From Chersky-299 sp963749535 (GTDB lineage: Bacteria > Actinomycetota > Thermoleophilia > RBG-16-64-13), in contig CAVVNF010000012.1 in NCBI GenBank assembly GCA_963749535.1, positions 1-64,000 on the forward strand: a stretch of 64,000 bases of DNA, written 5' to 3'. The notes under the pieces are model-generated. The model searched no databases. It saw only the letters and a list, made by a program, of their open reading frames with translations, and had not been told where the DNA came from. Shown piece after piece: positions 8,012 to 17,494 of the stretch. Numbering within the stretch: the first letter of the stretch is position 1; each line of letters begins with the position of its first letter. A program made the translations under genes and the position numbers.

Positions 8012-10027
8012 CTAGGACCCAGAGCCCTGCAAGTAGTTCACCAGATTATACGTCATCTTGGCCACATGGTTGCGGGTGGCCGAGGCCCAAGGCAGGAAAT
8101 AGAGGCGACCATCGGGGCCCGTGCTGCCGCTGAAGACGCCCGCACGCCAGGCGGCCATGACGTCCCTGTACAGCGGGCTGGAAGGGGTCACGTCGGCAAA
8201 GACTGTGTCGTTGCCCTCGTAAATCGGGAAAGGCTTGCCGGCCGCAGCCGCTCCTCGCACGATCATTCGCACGAGTTGACCGCGCGTGATGGGATCATAC
8301 GGGCCAAACAGGCCGTTGGCGTAGCCCGAGACAATCCCCGTGGATGCCGCAACGGCGATGTAGTGGTCGGGATACAAGGGATCGCTCCCTTGGGAGCCGC
8401 CGGGCACATCAGGAAACGGGCACTTGTCGTTCACGGACACCGGCAACCCCAACGCCAGGACGATCATCTTTGCGAACTGGGCCCGGAGCACCGAGTTTTG
8501 ACCCAAGAAGTACCAAAGACCTGAGCCGGCCGGTATCTCTTTTCCGCTTATTATGTTGCGCGTCAACAACTCGGCGATAAACGGGTAGTAAGGGTCGTCT
8601 CCACCAGTGTCGAGGAGTAGGACCCCCGCCGGTGGATCCGGCGCGGCACTGAAGCGGAAGCCGTACTGCGAATCGATCCCTGCCGAGCCGCGTACCCAGA
8701 CGGCCAGGGTGTGCCTGTCGTAGCCCAGGGGAGCGGTCACCCTGCAGCCTGCCGCCCCTGAAGAGAGGTTGAAGTAGCCCACCCAGGGAAACTTGAGTCC
8801 GGCCGAGTCCCAAGAAATGAGCGCAGCATGCAATGGCGCTCCAGCGTCCCCGTCAATGACCAGGCTGAAGGCCGCATCCGTAGAGCAGACGGGAAAATCG
8901 ACGTATGTCGCGCCGAAGTTGGCGACAGACCCGCCGCCCACCCGGGGGTAAGGGCCGCTCTCCACCTGAGGCTGGGCGGCCACGGTTATGCCGGAGAAGG
9001 AGAAGGGCGGCGCTATCGGCGGGTGGCCGTCGAGAAAGTCGGCCAGGACCCAGTCGTCGAAGAGGGAGTCGAACGTGTCGAAGGACCCACGCTCCTGCAG
9101 GACGGCATTGATGCCGGCCTCACCATCCAGCGGCCGGCTGACCAAGGCGGTGAGAAAGTCCTGTCCCTCCCTGGCCACCAGATAGCTCATAAATGCATAA
9201 GCCGCCCCGTAGTCTGAGGCGGACCCGTCCCAGTCGGTGAAGTCGACGTCCGGCGCACTCGTGAAGCTCAGCAGCAGGCTGTTGGTCCGACCATCATACC
9301 CAGCGAGATGCTCCGCGTACATGGCTATCCCCTCATCAAGCCACGTGACTGGAAGGGCGGGGGTAGGATCTGTGTCGAGCATATAGCTGTGGTAGTAGGT
9401 AAGAAGGTGGGCGAACTCGTGCGCGGCAAGCGAACCCGCGTTGTCCGGTTCGGACGCGACGGTCGTGTAATTCAGATAGATCATCTCGTGGCGGTTTGAA
9501 TGGGTCTCCCCTGGCGCCGGCGCGATATCCGCGGGCCTGAAGAGACCGGATATGCTCGGATCGCCGAAGTCGTAGATCAGGATGACGATCTTGCCCGAGC
9601 CGTCGATCCCGGGTTGAGGCGGCTGACCAAGGAGCCCCGTGATCCGAGGATAGATGGTGTTGTCGAAGGCGTTGCCCAGCGTGTCGATGATGACTTGGGG
9701 TATCGACTCGCGCTGATCCACGTAGATGACGCACTGCTCCCCAGTGTATTTCGGAGTGGCTTGAAGCTGCTCATATTCTCCGTTGCTTTGATTTACCGCC
9801 CAGAACGACTCGGCGACACTTGCGGCGGAAGCACTCGGGGTGGCAGTGGCAGATGCGGCAAGGGCTGGGCTCGCAAGCGGAGACGCCATGGTGGCGGCGG
9901 GATAGATGGTCAGAAGCGATCCGAAGACGAAGACAGCGGCCAGCATCGCGGCCGCTACGCTCGCGACGGCAACGAACCGCTTCCGAGGGTTACCCGGAGT
10001 TCTTGGCAGGGCTGGCATGTCGGCCAT
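8012..10027 (-). CDS. SLH-anchored HExxH metallopeptidase (gluzincin, M30-like)
   Basis: 671 residues, exported: a basic N-terminus and hydrophobic core (about 18-45) are followed by an Ala/Ser/Thr-rich stretch. The zinc site is HEFAH (203-207), with the third ligand probably Glu232 in TWLDEGIAMYAEH. The context (GKIVILIYDFGDPS before, DEG after) resembles hyicolysin-type M30 and related gluzincin peptidases. A beta-rich middle domain (about 350-470) is followed by three C-terminal SLH motifs (about 475-671; for example ISGKEIPAGSGLWYFLGQNS, IVSGYANGLFGPYDPITRGQ). It likely degrades extracellular protein while tethered to the cell-wall polymer. Intact reading frame. Confidence 0.8.
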   Translation of the reverse strand: MADMPALPRTPGNPRKRFVAVASVAAAMLAAVFVFGSLLTIYPAATMASPLASPALAASATATPSASAASVAESFWAVNQSNGEYEQLQATPKYTGEQCVIYVDQRESIPQVIIDTLGNAFDNTIYPRITGLLGQPPQPGIDGSGKIVILIYDFGDPSISGLFRPADIAPAPGETHSNRHEMIYLNYTTVASEPDNAGSLAAHEFAHLLTYYHSYMLDTDPTPALPVTWLDEGIAMYAEHLAGYDGRTNSLLLSFTSAPDVDFTDWDGSASDYGAAYAFMSYLVAREGQDFLTALVSRPLDGEAGINAVLQERGSFDTFDSLFDDWVLADFLDGHPPIAPPFSFSGITVAAQPQVESGPYPRVGGGSVANFGATYVDFPVCSTDAAFSLVIDGDAGAPLHAALISWDSAGLKFPWVGYFNLSSGAAGCRVTAPLGYDRHTLAVWVRGSAGIDSQYGFRFSAAPDPPAGVLLLDTGGDDPYYPFIAELLTRNIISGKEIPAGSGLWYFLGQNSVLRAQFAKMIVLALGLPVSVNDKCPFPDVPGGSQGSDPLYPDHYIAVAASTGIVSGYANGLFGPYDPITRGQLVRMIVRGAAAAGKPFPIYEGNDTVFADVTPSSPLYRDVMAAWRAGVFSGSTGPDGRLYFLPWASATRNHVAKMTYNLVNYLQGSGS

Positions 10028-10114
10028 TATATCTATTGTCCCTCAAGCTCGGTCGGCCGCCACCGCAGGGTAGCCCGCGGTGGCGGCCTGAGTGTGGTGA
10101 GTTCCGCCACCGCC

Positions 10115-12258
10115 CTACCGCGGAAGATCGAGCACCCGGCAGAGGATCACAGCCACGTGCTTGCGGAGGGTAGGGTCGGCGACGCCGAGGACCACGTTGC
10201 CGCTGCCCACCGGTTCCTCATAGCCTTGCAGAATGCCCTTGGTCTTCAGGTATGTGGCAGCGGCCCAGTGCGGGCTCGACAACGGCACGTCGGCGAAGCC
10301 GGGCGTGTCCGGGGCCAGCGCGGCGGCCGCAGCGTCCCAGCCTAAGGCCCGGACGAGCATGCTGGCCATCTGATCACGCCGCACTGTGTCGTAAGGCTGG
10401 AAAGTGGTGTCGGTCACACCTTCCACCAATCCGGCGGCCTTCGCCGCGGCCACCCAGTCGGAAGCGTCGCCGAGTACACCCAGCTGGAGCGGCACATCGG
10501 AGAAAGGCTTGGTAGTCACGTCGACGACAGCGATCTGGTCGTTCGGATAGAGCGCGTTGTGGAGGCACACGGCGATCTTCGCGAACTGCCACCGGGACAC
10601 CGGCGCTTCCGGCTTGAACAGGCCGGAATCGTAGCCGCTCATGAGCCCAGCCGTGGTGACCTGGGCGATCTGGTCGTGGTACAAGTAGCTGGGGCCCACG
10701 TCGTAGTACTCGCCCGGAGCGAGCGCGGCCGGCGAGATGACGCTCAGAATCAGTGTGGAGCGCATCTTGCTGTACCCGAACAGGGCCTGGAAACTCTCGG
10801 CGCTAACCAGCGCGGTGCCCTTCTCGCCGGTGAGTTGGAGCGTCTTGGCGTGGCTTGCCGGATCGGGAGCGTCCCGGTCGACGACCTGAACGAGGTTGAT
10901 GAGACCCAGGTCGACCGTATGGCCCGCGGTGTCGTGGAGATGGCCGTCGACGGCTGTTGACAGGTCTTGGGCCGAGATGGTGAACGTCCAGTTGTATCCC
11001 GGTCCCGCGGAATTCAGGCTGGCGGGAGGAGCGGCCAGGCTCCAGGGGTCGGCCTGGATGGGCAGGTACGGCGGGTCGTTGTCGTTCCGCCGCGTGGTGT
11101 AGCCGCCCGAGCTGGCCGAGAAGTTGGCCAAGATCACTTTGCCCTGGTACCAGAGCACAAGACCCGCGGTGTCGTCCGCCGCTTGGGCGATGCCGGGGTA
11201 CTTCGCTTCAAAGGTGTATCCGCGATAGCACTGGTCGTTCTGGTTATCCTGCACGGAAAAGCCTTTGGCGGCGGCGTAGGAGCGGGCGGCCACAGCTTGA
11301 GCCTTCACCGCCTCGGGGGCATACGCGGCCGTGGAGGACGGCATGGCCCAGTCGTACGTCCACCTCGGCGATGCTCCGGACGTATTTGTCGATGGGCACG
11401 TAGTTGTAGACCCATAGCTTCCCGGCCACCGACGAGTACTGCACCCGCATGGTGCCCCAATACTCGCGGGGATCTTCCTTGGTCGTGGCGCCGGTCCAAA
11501 GCGTGATCTTGACGCGGCCGTCGCTGGTCGGCGGGACTGTCACCAACAGGCTGGACCGCGGCGGCTGGGCGCGCTTCCACGTAGTCGAACGGTCCTTCGT
11601 CACCGGCGGGAGTGCTCACTTCCACCTTGCCGGCCACGTTCGTCACGGTGACCACGGTGCCGAGGGGGATGTCCTCGGAGGCGTCACCGGCGGACGAATG
11701 CTCGACGAGCGTCATCGGCGCGACCGTGGGTTCCAACTGCACGCGAGAATAATCTTGGGTGATGGACGAGACGCTTTTCCAAGGCTCGCTGGAGATCTTG
11801 ACCTTGACTATGGTATTGGGGTCGGTAAGCGGGGCCAGAGTCGTGCCCGGATAGTAGAAGGCAAGGATGTCGCTGAAACTCGTGCCGTTGCGGGCGGCAT
11901 ACCATGCGCCCCATTGACTCATCCCTACCGCGTGCCCCCAGCCTTTCCCCGTGAACACGAAATCGCCGGCGGCGGCCGGAGCCAGCGCCGCGGGGCTCGC
12001 GGCCGCAGCCGAGACCATGTTGGCGGCTGAGCCGGCTGAGGCTTCAGCGTTCGGTTCCGCGGTGGCCGGGATGGCGGCGGATGGGATCGACACGACCGGC
12101 AGCGCAGGGGATGCCGCGGCGGCCGACGCTGAAAGCGTCGCCGCGCTGGCCGGTACGGCCGAAGTCAGGCCGAAGGCCAGCAGGCCGAGTGTGGACAGCA
12201 GGACCGAGACTACTAGGACCTGGGTCCGGAGCGTGGATGAAACGCGATCCTTTTTCAC
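10115..12258 (-). CDS. SpoIID/LytB-like protein with C-terminal SLH domains (two frameshifts)
   Basis: Start GTG 12258 follows GGAGGTTCC. An N-terminal helix (about VLVVSVLLSTLGLLAFGLTS) and an Ala-rich linker lead to FTGKGWGHAVGMSQWGAWYA, a sequence typical of SpoIID-family lytic transglycosylases. The frame breaks near 11577 and again near 11355, which separates KLWVYNYVPIDKYVRSIAEV from EAVKAQAVAARSYA. Together they restore the usual family core. The total is two bases longer than a multiple of three, as two single-base insertions would give. Three SLH motifs end the protein (LMSGYDSGLFKPEAPVSRWQ; LVEGVTDTTFQPYDTVRRDQ; a third near ILQGYEEPVGSGN). Role: peptidoglycan glycan-strand processing at the cell surface. 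Confidence 0.8.
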
Positions 12259-12288
12259 GGAACCTCCGTCGGGGTTACGCAAGGGTAG

Positions 12289-14055
12289 CTACTCGGTGGT
12301 GAAAACAGTAGTGGACCAGCCCAGATAATCGAGGATCCCCTTGGTGATGGCGTCCGCCGCCAACTTCTGGTAGGCGGGCGTCTCGAGCTTGGCCTCCTCG
12401 ACCGGGTTGTCCACAAAGCCCACCTCGGTGAGCACGGCGGTCATGTTGCTTTCGGCGAGAACCCAGAGATCCTTGGGATGCGTCTTCGCCCCGCGGTCGG
12501 TGGAGCCCAGCGCGGCGACCAGGTCTTGCTGGACGAGCGCGGCGAGCTTCTGGCCCTCGACGGAGTACTTCGTGGGGTCGGTGGGATCGTGCCAGTAATA
12601 CGTCTCCGTGCCGCTGGCGCCCGGGTCGCCGGCGTTGTTGTGAATGCTCACGAAGAGACTGGCGAAGGCCGCGTTGGCCATGTCCGTGCGCTGCTGGAGC
12701 GTGGGGTAGCTGTCATCGTCGCGGGTCATCATGACACCCAGCCCCGCGTCGCGGAGGTCCTGGGCGAGCACGAGCGAGATGGCCAGATTGATGACTTTTT
12801 CGGGTGTGCCGTCGGCGCCCATGGCCCCGGGGTCGCTGCCTCCATGGCCCGGATCGACGCACACGAGAGGCGGCCCGTCGCCGGGAGGTCCATCGGTGCG
12901 CTTGAACACGTCCACGACGATGCGGTTGCCGTACCCTGTCGAGGGCGCCAGCGACATCACCCGGAACGACTCGTACCGGGCGAGCTTGAACGTGAGACGT
13001 ACGACCTGGGGCCGGTAGTTCAGTTGCGTGGCGGTGACCGTCTCGACCTCGGCGCAGCCCACGGCCTGGGCGAGCGTGCCACTGATGCCACTGCCCGCGC
13101 AGTCGACGGTGAGCGTGCCGTCCGCGGCGATGGCCGCCGTCACGACGCCCGGGGCCTGGGACAGATCGACGACCACCCGGGTCTTGTCTGGGTAGTCGGA
13201 CGAGAAGCGGACCGCTTGCGGTACGGCGAGCGCGCTGAGTTCGGCCCGGACCACCACCATGCAGAACTGCGCCCGTGTGATGCCGCTCTTGGGGCTGAGC
13301 CGGGTGCCGTCGCCGTTGAAAAGTCCGCGCGTGACAGCGAGCGCCATGTAGGGTTGAGCGGACGCGGATACGGCGACTCCATCCAGGAAAGGCGCGAGGG
13401 CCTGGCTGATCTGGGTGGGAGTCAGGGCGTGGGCCGCGGCGTCGAGCCCCATGCTGTGGATGAGGATGATGGCCATCTGCTCACGCGTGAGGTCGCTGTA
13501 CGGGTGAAAACTCCCGTCCGGGTATCCGCCTATCCATCCCTGGCCGGCCGCGGCTTCCACGTACGGCTTGTAGACGGCGTCCACGTCGGTGAAATGACTG
13601 GGGGCGGTGGGATCGGCCGGCAGGGGAATTGCCTGCCAGATGACGACGATCTTGGTGGCTTGGCCGCGCTTGAGTACCTTGTCCGGGCCGAACGTGCCGT
13701 CCGCGAAGCCGGAGATCACTCCCGAACCGGCAAGATAGACGATGGCGTCGTGGGCCGTGTTGCTCGCCGGGACGTCCGAAAAGGTGGGAGGCACGGAAGG
13801 TTGCGCCTGAGCGGGGCCGGCGGGAACCACCAGCAAGGTCGCCGCCAGGAGGACGACCGCCAGGACCGCCACGATGATCGAGAGGCGCCCGGCTGTCCAC
13901 GATCGGCACTTCGACCAGACCGAGCGGACAGGCGCCCTGGCCACCGCAGTAGGAGACGAGGCCGTCGTCCTATCGCCGCGCAGACGACCCGGCCGTTTCG
14001 CGACCCCGGGCGCGGACGAGGTCCGCCGCTCCGTACCTAGGATGGAACTCGCCAC
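12289..14055 (-). CDS. N-acetylmuramoyl-L-alanine amidase with SLH and AMIN domains
   Basis: 588 residues. A basic N-terminus and one membrane/signal helix (LSIIVAVLAVVLLAATLLVV, about 60-80) precede three SLH motifs (VISGFADGTFGPDKVLKRGQ; WIGGYPDGSFHPYSDLTREQ; LFNGDGTRLSPKSGITRAQ). An AMIN-like beta domain follows (about 285-390), then the amidase_3 catalytic domain. That domain has VCVDPGHGGSDPGA with the zinc His, SIHNNAG, and the catalytic Glu in LTEVGFVDN. It cleaves the amide between MurNAc and the stem peptide. Start GTG 14055 is the first plausible one. It lies next to the M23 and SpoIID-like genes, so this is a wall-hydrolase cluster. Confidence 0.9.
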   Translation of the reverse strand: MASSILGTERRTSSAPGVAKRPGRLRGDRTTASSPTAVARAPVRSVWSKCRSWTAGRLSIIVAVLAVVLLAATLLVVPAGPAQAQPSVPPTFSDVPASNTAHDAIVYLAGSGVISGFADGTFGPDKVLKRGQATKIVVIWQAIPLPADPTAPSHFTDVDAVYKPYVEAAAGQGWIGGYPDGSFHPYSDLTREQMAIILIHSMGLDAAAHALTPTQISQALAPFLDGVAVSASAQPYMALAVTRGLFNGDGTRLSPKSGITRAQFCMVVVRAELSALAVPQAVRFSSDYPDKTRVVVDLSQAPGVVTAAIAADGTLTVDCAGSGISGTLAQAVGCAEVETVTATQLNYRPQVVRLTFKLARYESFRVMSLAPSTGYGNRIVVDVFKRTDGPPGDGPPLVCVDPGHGGSDPGAMGADGTPEKVINLAISLVLAQDLRDAGLGVMMTRDDDSYPTLQQRTDMANAAFASLFVSIHNNAGDPGASGTETYYWHDPTDPTKYSVEGQKLAALVQQDLVAALGSTDRGAKTHPKDLWVLAESNMTAVLTEVGFVDNPVEEAKLETPAYQKLAADAITKGILDYLGWSTTVFTTE

Positions 14056-14060
14056 CCCTA

Positions 14061-15602
14061 TTAGCCTGACCCTCCCTCGAGCATTCGCGCGAGCCGCGCC
14101 ATGACCGTGATGGCCTGGGCGCGATTGGTGTTTTCTTCAGGACGGAACTGGCCGGCGTTCCCGCACATGAGGCCCAAGTCGTGAAGGTCCGCTATGGCCG
14201 TCTGGGCCCAGTACCCGTCGGGCACGTCACTGTAGTAGCGAGATGCCACCGATCCCGTCCCCACCACTTGAGAGTCCATCTTGTCGCCGATGGCGCGGCA
14301 CATCATGGTGGCCATCTGCGCGCGGGTCACCAGTGCGTCCGGCGAGAACAGCTTGGCGGTGTCGTCTGTGCCGTTAACCAAGCCGAGCCTCGCGGCCACG
14401 GTTATCTCCTTGTAGGCCCAATAGGATTGGGGAACGTCGACGAAGGTCATCCCGCCCACATATTGCGTGAGCGCTTCCGGCGCCATGGCCCGGACCAAGT
14501 AGACCGTGAACAGGGCGCGCGACACCTTTTGGTAGGGATGAAAGAGCGGGTCCGAGCCGGCGGTGACCACTCCCTCCGTGTACATCTGGGTGAGGTCGGC
14601 GTAGAACCAGTCGGTGGTCTTGACATCGGCAAAGGGCGTGACATCGCCGGGCGACGGCGAGGTCGTCGTGGTCGTGGGCGGCACGGCGGTCGTAGTGGTG
14701 GTGCTGACCTTGACCGTGGTCGTGGTCGATTTGACCGTAGTCGCGGTCGTCTTCCCGGCGGTCGTGGCAGTCGTACCGGGCGCCGCGGTCGTGGTGGACC
14801 CTGGCTGCGTGGTCGAGGTGGTGAGCGGCGGTTTCCCGGCGGCTATCCATTCGGCCAGCGTCGGCGCGGCTTTTAGACTCGCGTACGGGTCGATCGCACT
14901 GGGCGGGCGAGTTTGACCGGCCTTCGGGGCCACATAGCCGCCCAGGTGGATCTCGAAATGCAGGTGGCTGGGCCCGCCTTCGGCGTCGCCGCTGTCGCCG
15001 ACGTAGCCGAGAAGATCGCCTCTGTGGACGTGCTGGCCATTCTTGAGGCCCGGCGCGTATGCCGTGTCCACTCCGCCCTTGTTGTCGTCGGTGCCGGGAG
15101 TGTCGTTGTTGAGGTGGATGTAATAGTAATCGTTGCCGTCGTCACCCTTGAGGAGGATGTTGTAGTAGACGTATGGGTTGTAGCTCGACAGCTTGCCGGT
15201 GAGATTGAGTCCCTCCACGGTGCCGTCGACCACTGCCAGAATATGCGTCATTTTCGGCGCCAGCAGGTCGTTGCCGGCATGGGTGCGCCCTCCGGGACGA
15301 GCCGCGCCGAACGTGTCGGTCCACGTCACTCGGTTCTCCAGCGGGAACAGGATCGGAACTACGGGCGCAGGTGTAGCCGCGGAACCGACGGCTATTGGAT
15401 AGAGGCAGATCACGAGGGCGGCCAGCAGTAGAACCGCCGGCACCCACACTGGGAGATGAAGGTTGCGCCTGCCTTTACCGAAGACGGGCGAGCCTGCCGG
15501 CGGCCGCGCCAGGTGCTTCTTCCGTGGATGGACTCCTGTCGCCGCCATTAGTCTCATCATATCGCTTACGCCGCGATCGTGTCTTCTCCTGCTCTTTGCC
15601 AC
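14061..15602 (-). CDS. M23 (LytM-type) endopeptidase with SLH domains
   Basis: 513 residues. An N-terminal membrane helix (VWVPAVLLLAALVICLYPIA, about 50-70) is followed by the M23 domain. It carries the zinc ligands in HAGND (start of the HxxxD motif) and HLHFE (the HxH motif), and a YYIHLNND segment between them. A Thr-rich linker (about 265-320) leads to three SLH motifs (VVTAGSDPLFHPYQKVSRAL; LVNGTDDTAKLFSPDALVTR; LMCGNAGQFRPEENTNRAQ). It cuts peptidoglycan cross-bridges. Start GTG 15602 is chosen as the frame's first; two later ATGs (MMRLMAATG) are possible. Confidence 0.85.
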   Translation of the reverse strand: MAKSRRRHDRGVSDMMRLMAATGVHPRKKHLARPPAGSPVFGKGRRNLHLPVWVPAVLLLAALVICLYPIAVGSAATPAPVVPILFPLENRVTWTDTFGAARPGGRTHAGNDLLAPKMTHILAVVDGTVEGLNLTGKLSSYNPYVYYNILLKGDDGNDYYYIHLNNDTPGTDDNKGGVDTAYAPGLKNGQHVHRGDLLGYVGDSGDAEGGPSHLHFEIHLGGYVAPKAGQTRPPSAIDPYASLKAAPTLAEWIAAGKPPLTTSTTQPGSTTTAAPGTTATTAGKTTATTVKSTTTTVKVSTTTTTAVPPTTTTTSPSPGDVTPFADVKTTDWFYADLTQMYTEGVVTAGSDPLFHPYQKVSRALFTVYLVRAMAPEALTQYVGGMTFVDVPQSYWAYKEITVAARLGLVNGTDDTAKLFSPDALVTRAQMATMMCRAIGDKMDSQVVGTGSVASRYYSDVPDGYWAQTAIADLHDLGLMCGNAGQFRPEENTNRAQAITVMARLARMLEGGSG

Positions 15603-15703
15603 GCCTGAGGACGGCGCGCGGCATATGTGCTATTTCGGCAAAGTGGAGTAGAAGCACAAGGGGCAAGACCGGCGTCAGGAGCCATGGAGACAGGGTCAAC
15701 CGG

Positions 15704-17494
15704 CTACTGGGAGGCGGTGGGTTGCCCGCGGAAACGGCGGACCACCGATCGCATCATGTCTCCTATCTCGCGAAGCTCCGGCAGTTTCACCAACCACGAA
15801 AGCAGGATGAAGCTTCCCACACCGACCACGAGGCCTACAATCACCCGAAGAACGAAGCCGACGACTTCGGCGGGGAGCTGCCTCGCAAGGATGTAGTCCA
15901 CTCCCCACAGCACGGCACCCATCACGAGCGATATCGCGATCACGCGCGCGAGAGACTTGAGGATCGCTCCAAACCCTACCTGACCCAGCTTCCGGCGCAG
16001 CAGGTGAGCAAGGACGAAGAAGTTGACGGTGAGAGCCACGCTGGTCCCCAGGGTGAGACCCGCGACGGCATTGGCCGGCGAGAAAGTCTGGATGGTACGC
16101 ATGAACACGTACGAGATGCCGATGTTCAGAAACACCGCGGCGGCGCTGATCTTCACCGGGGTCCGCGTGTCGTGGTAGGAGTAGAAGACCCGGGTCAGGG
16201 TATCTCGACCCGCGTAGGTATAGAGGCCGAGACATTCACACAGCAACACCCAGCCGACTTGCACCGTGTCAGAGTGATGGAAAGCTCCGTGCTGGTAGAT
16301 CGCGGCGATCAGCGGCCCTCGCAGCACGATGATCCCCACCGTAGCCGGAATCATGAGAAAGCCCATCAAACGCATGGAGAAGTTGATGGTGGCCTTGACT
16401 CGATCGGGTTGCTTAGCAGCCACCTGCTCGGACAAGAGCGGGAAGATCGGGACGGTGATACCCGCCACAAACAGTGCCAAAGGCAACTGGAATAGCTTGT
16501 CCCCGTAGTTGAGAGCGGAAATCGATCCGCCGATCAGCAGCGAAGCCATTATCTGGTCGGAGAAGACGCTGATCTTGCCGACGGAGGACCCCAACAACAC
16601 CGGCCAGACCATCCCGCCGACTTCCCGCACCACGGGATCGCGCCAGTTGATGCTCGGGGTGTATCTGATGCGCTGGTCGCGAAGGCCGGGCAGCATGAGA
16701 ATGCAGCCGGTGATCGATCCAACTACGCTACCTATCGCAAGAGCCGTGACATTCAGAGGCTTCGCGAGAGCCACCAGCACCACAACGGTGGCGAGAGTGC
16801 CGATGGCCGGAGCAAATGCGGCAAGGGCGAAGCGTTTGAGCGAGTTGAGCATGGCCGCGAACAGCCCTGCCATGGAGTCGAAGATGAACCCGACCATGAG
16901 GATCCGGAGAAACAGGGTGGCTTTGTGAGTCGTGACAGGGTTCTTGACCCCAAATCCTCCGACGAGGTACACCACCTGCGGGGCAAGGATGATTATCACG
17001 ACCATCACGCCGACAAGCGCGAGGAAGATGAGGTTGCCGAGGTTGACCGAGAGCTCCCAAGCTTCCTTCTTCCGCCCTGTGGCTATGCGCGAAGTGAGGA
17101 TAGGGACAAAGGTCGCCGTCAGCGCCCCTCCCACCATCAGAACCAGAAGGTAAGGGACCTTATAGGCTAGGAAGAACGCGTCGGTGGACGAGTTAGACCC
17201 GAAGAAGCCCGCGGTGGCGATGTCGCGGATCAGACCGAACAGGCGGCTCGCGAGGGTGGCGACAAGGATGATCAAGGCCGCGCGTCCCACCACCGAACGG
17301 ACGGATCCCGGGCCCGACTCAGGCCGGGTGGGAGCCTCGCCCACTGCCGGTATCGCGACGGCGATGTCCTCGTCTCCCAGCGAGACCGCTACCTCGCGGT
17401 CCGCGAGAGCAGCGGCCGACTCGCCGGCCGGCGCGGTGGAACCGTCAGGCACGACCCCTGCGTTGCCGCGCCGTCTGAGACGTGGCCATCTCAC
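15704..17494 (-). CDS. murJ: Lipid II flippase MurJ (MviN family)
   Basis: 596 residues with a hydrophilic N-terminal extension (about 80 residues) and then about 14 membrane helices. The family signature is clear: LFGLIRDIATAGFFGSNSS, DAFFLAYKVPYLL, ALTATFVPIL. MviN/MurJ proteins move lipid-linked precursors (lipid II or wall-polymer intermediates) across the membrane. Its ATG overlaps the stop of the upstream csaB by four bases (ATGA), so the two are translationally coupled. Because of that context it could serve the secondary polymer as well as peptidoglycan. Confidence 0.9.
   Translation of the reverse strand: MRWPRLRRRGNAGVVPDGSTAPAGESAAALADREVAVSLGDEDIAVAIPAVGEAPTRPESGPGSVRSVVGRAALIILVATLASRLFGLIRDIATAGFFGSNSSTDAFFLAYKVPYLLVLMVGGALTATFVPILTSRIATGRKKEAWELSVNLGNLIFLALVGVMVVIIILAPQVVYLVGGFGVKNPVTTHKATLFLRILMVGFIFDSMAGLFAAMLNSLKRFALAAFAPAIGTLATVVVLVALAKPLNVTALAIGSVVGSITGCILMLPGLRDQRIRYTPSINWRDPVVREVGGMVWPVLLGSSVGKISVFSDQIMASLLIGGSISALNYGDKLFQLPLALFVAGITVPIFPLLSEQVAAKQPDRVKATINFSMRLMGFLMIPATVGIIVLRGPLIAAIYQHGAFHHSDTVQVGWVLLCECLGLYTYAGRDTLTRVFYSYHDTRTPVKISAAAVFLNIGISYVFMRTIQTFSPANAVAGLTLGTSVALTVNFFVLAHLLRRKLGQVGFGAILKSLARVIAISLVMGAVLWGVDYILARQLPAEVVGFVLRVIVGLVVGVGSFILLSWLVKLPELREIGDMMRSVVRRFRGQPTASQ

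Noticed and set aside
10056..10088. Hairpin GGCCGCCA...TGGCGGCC after the SpoIID-like gene as terminator
   Set aside because: The stem is bulged and no T-run follows in either direction; not listed as a terminator, although it could pause polymerase.
12478..14040. Long plus-strand open frame opposite the amidase gene
   Set aside because: It is a shadow of the high-GC codon pattern on the opposite strand; the minus strand encodes a clear amidase.
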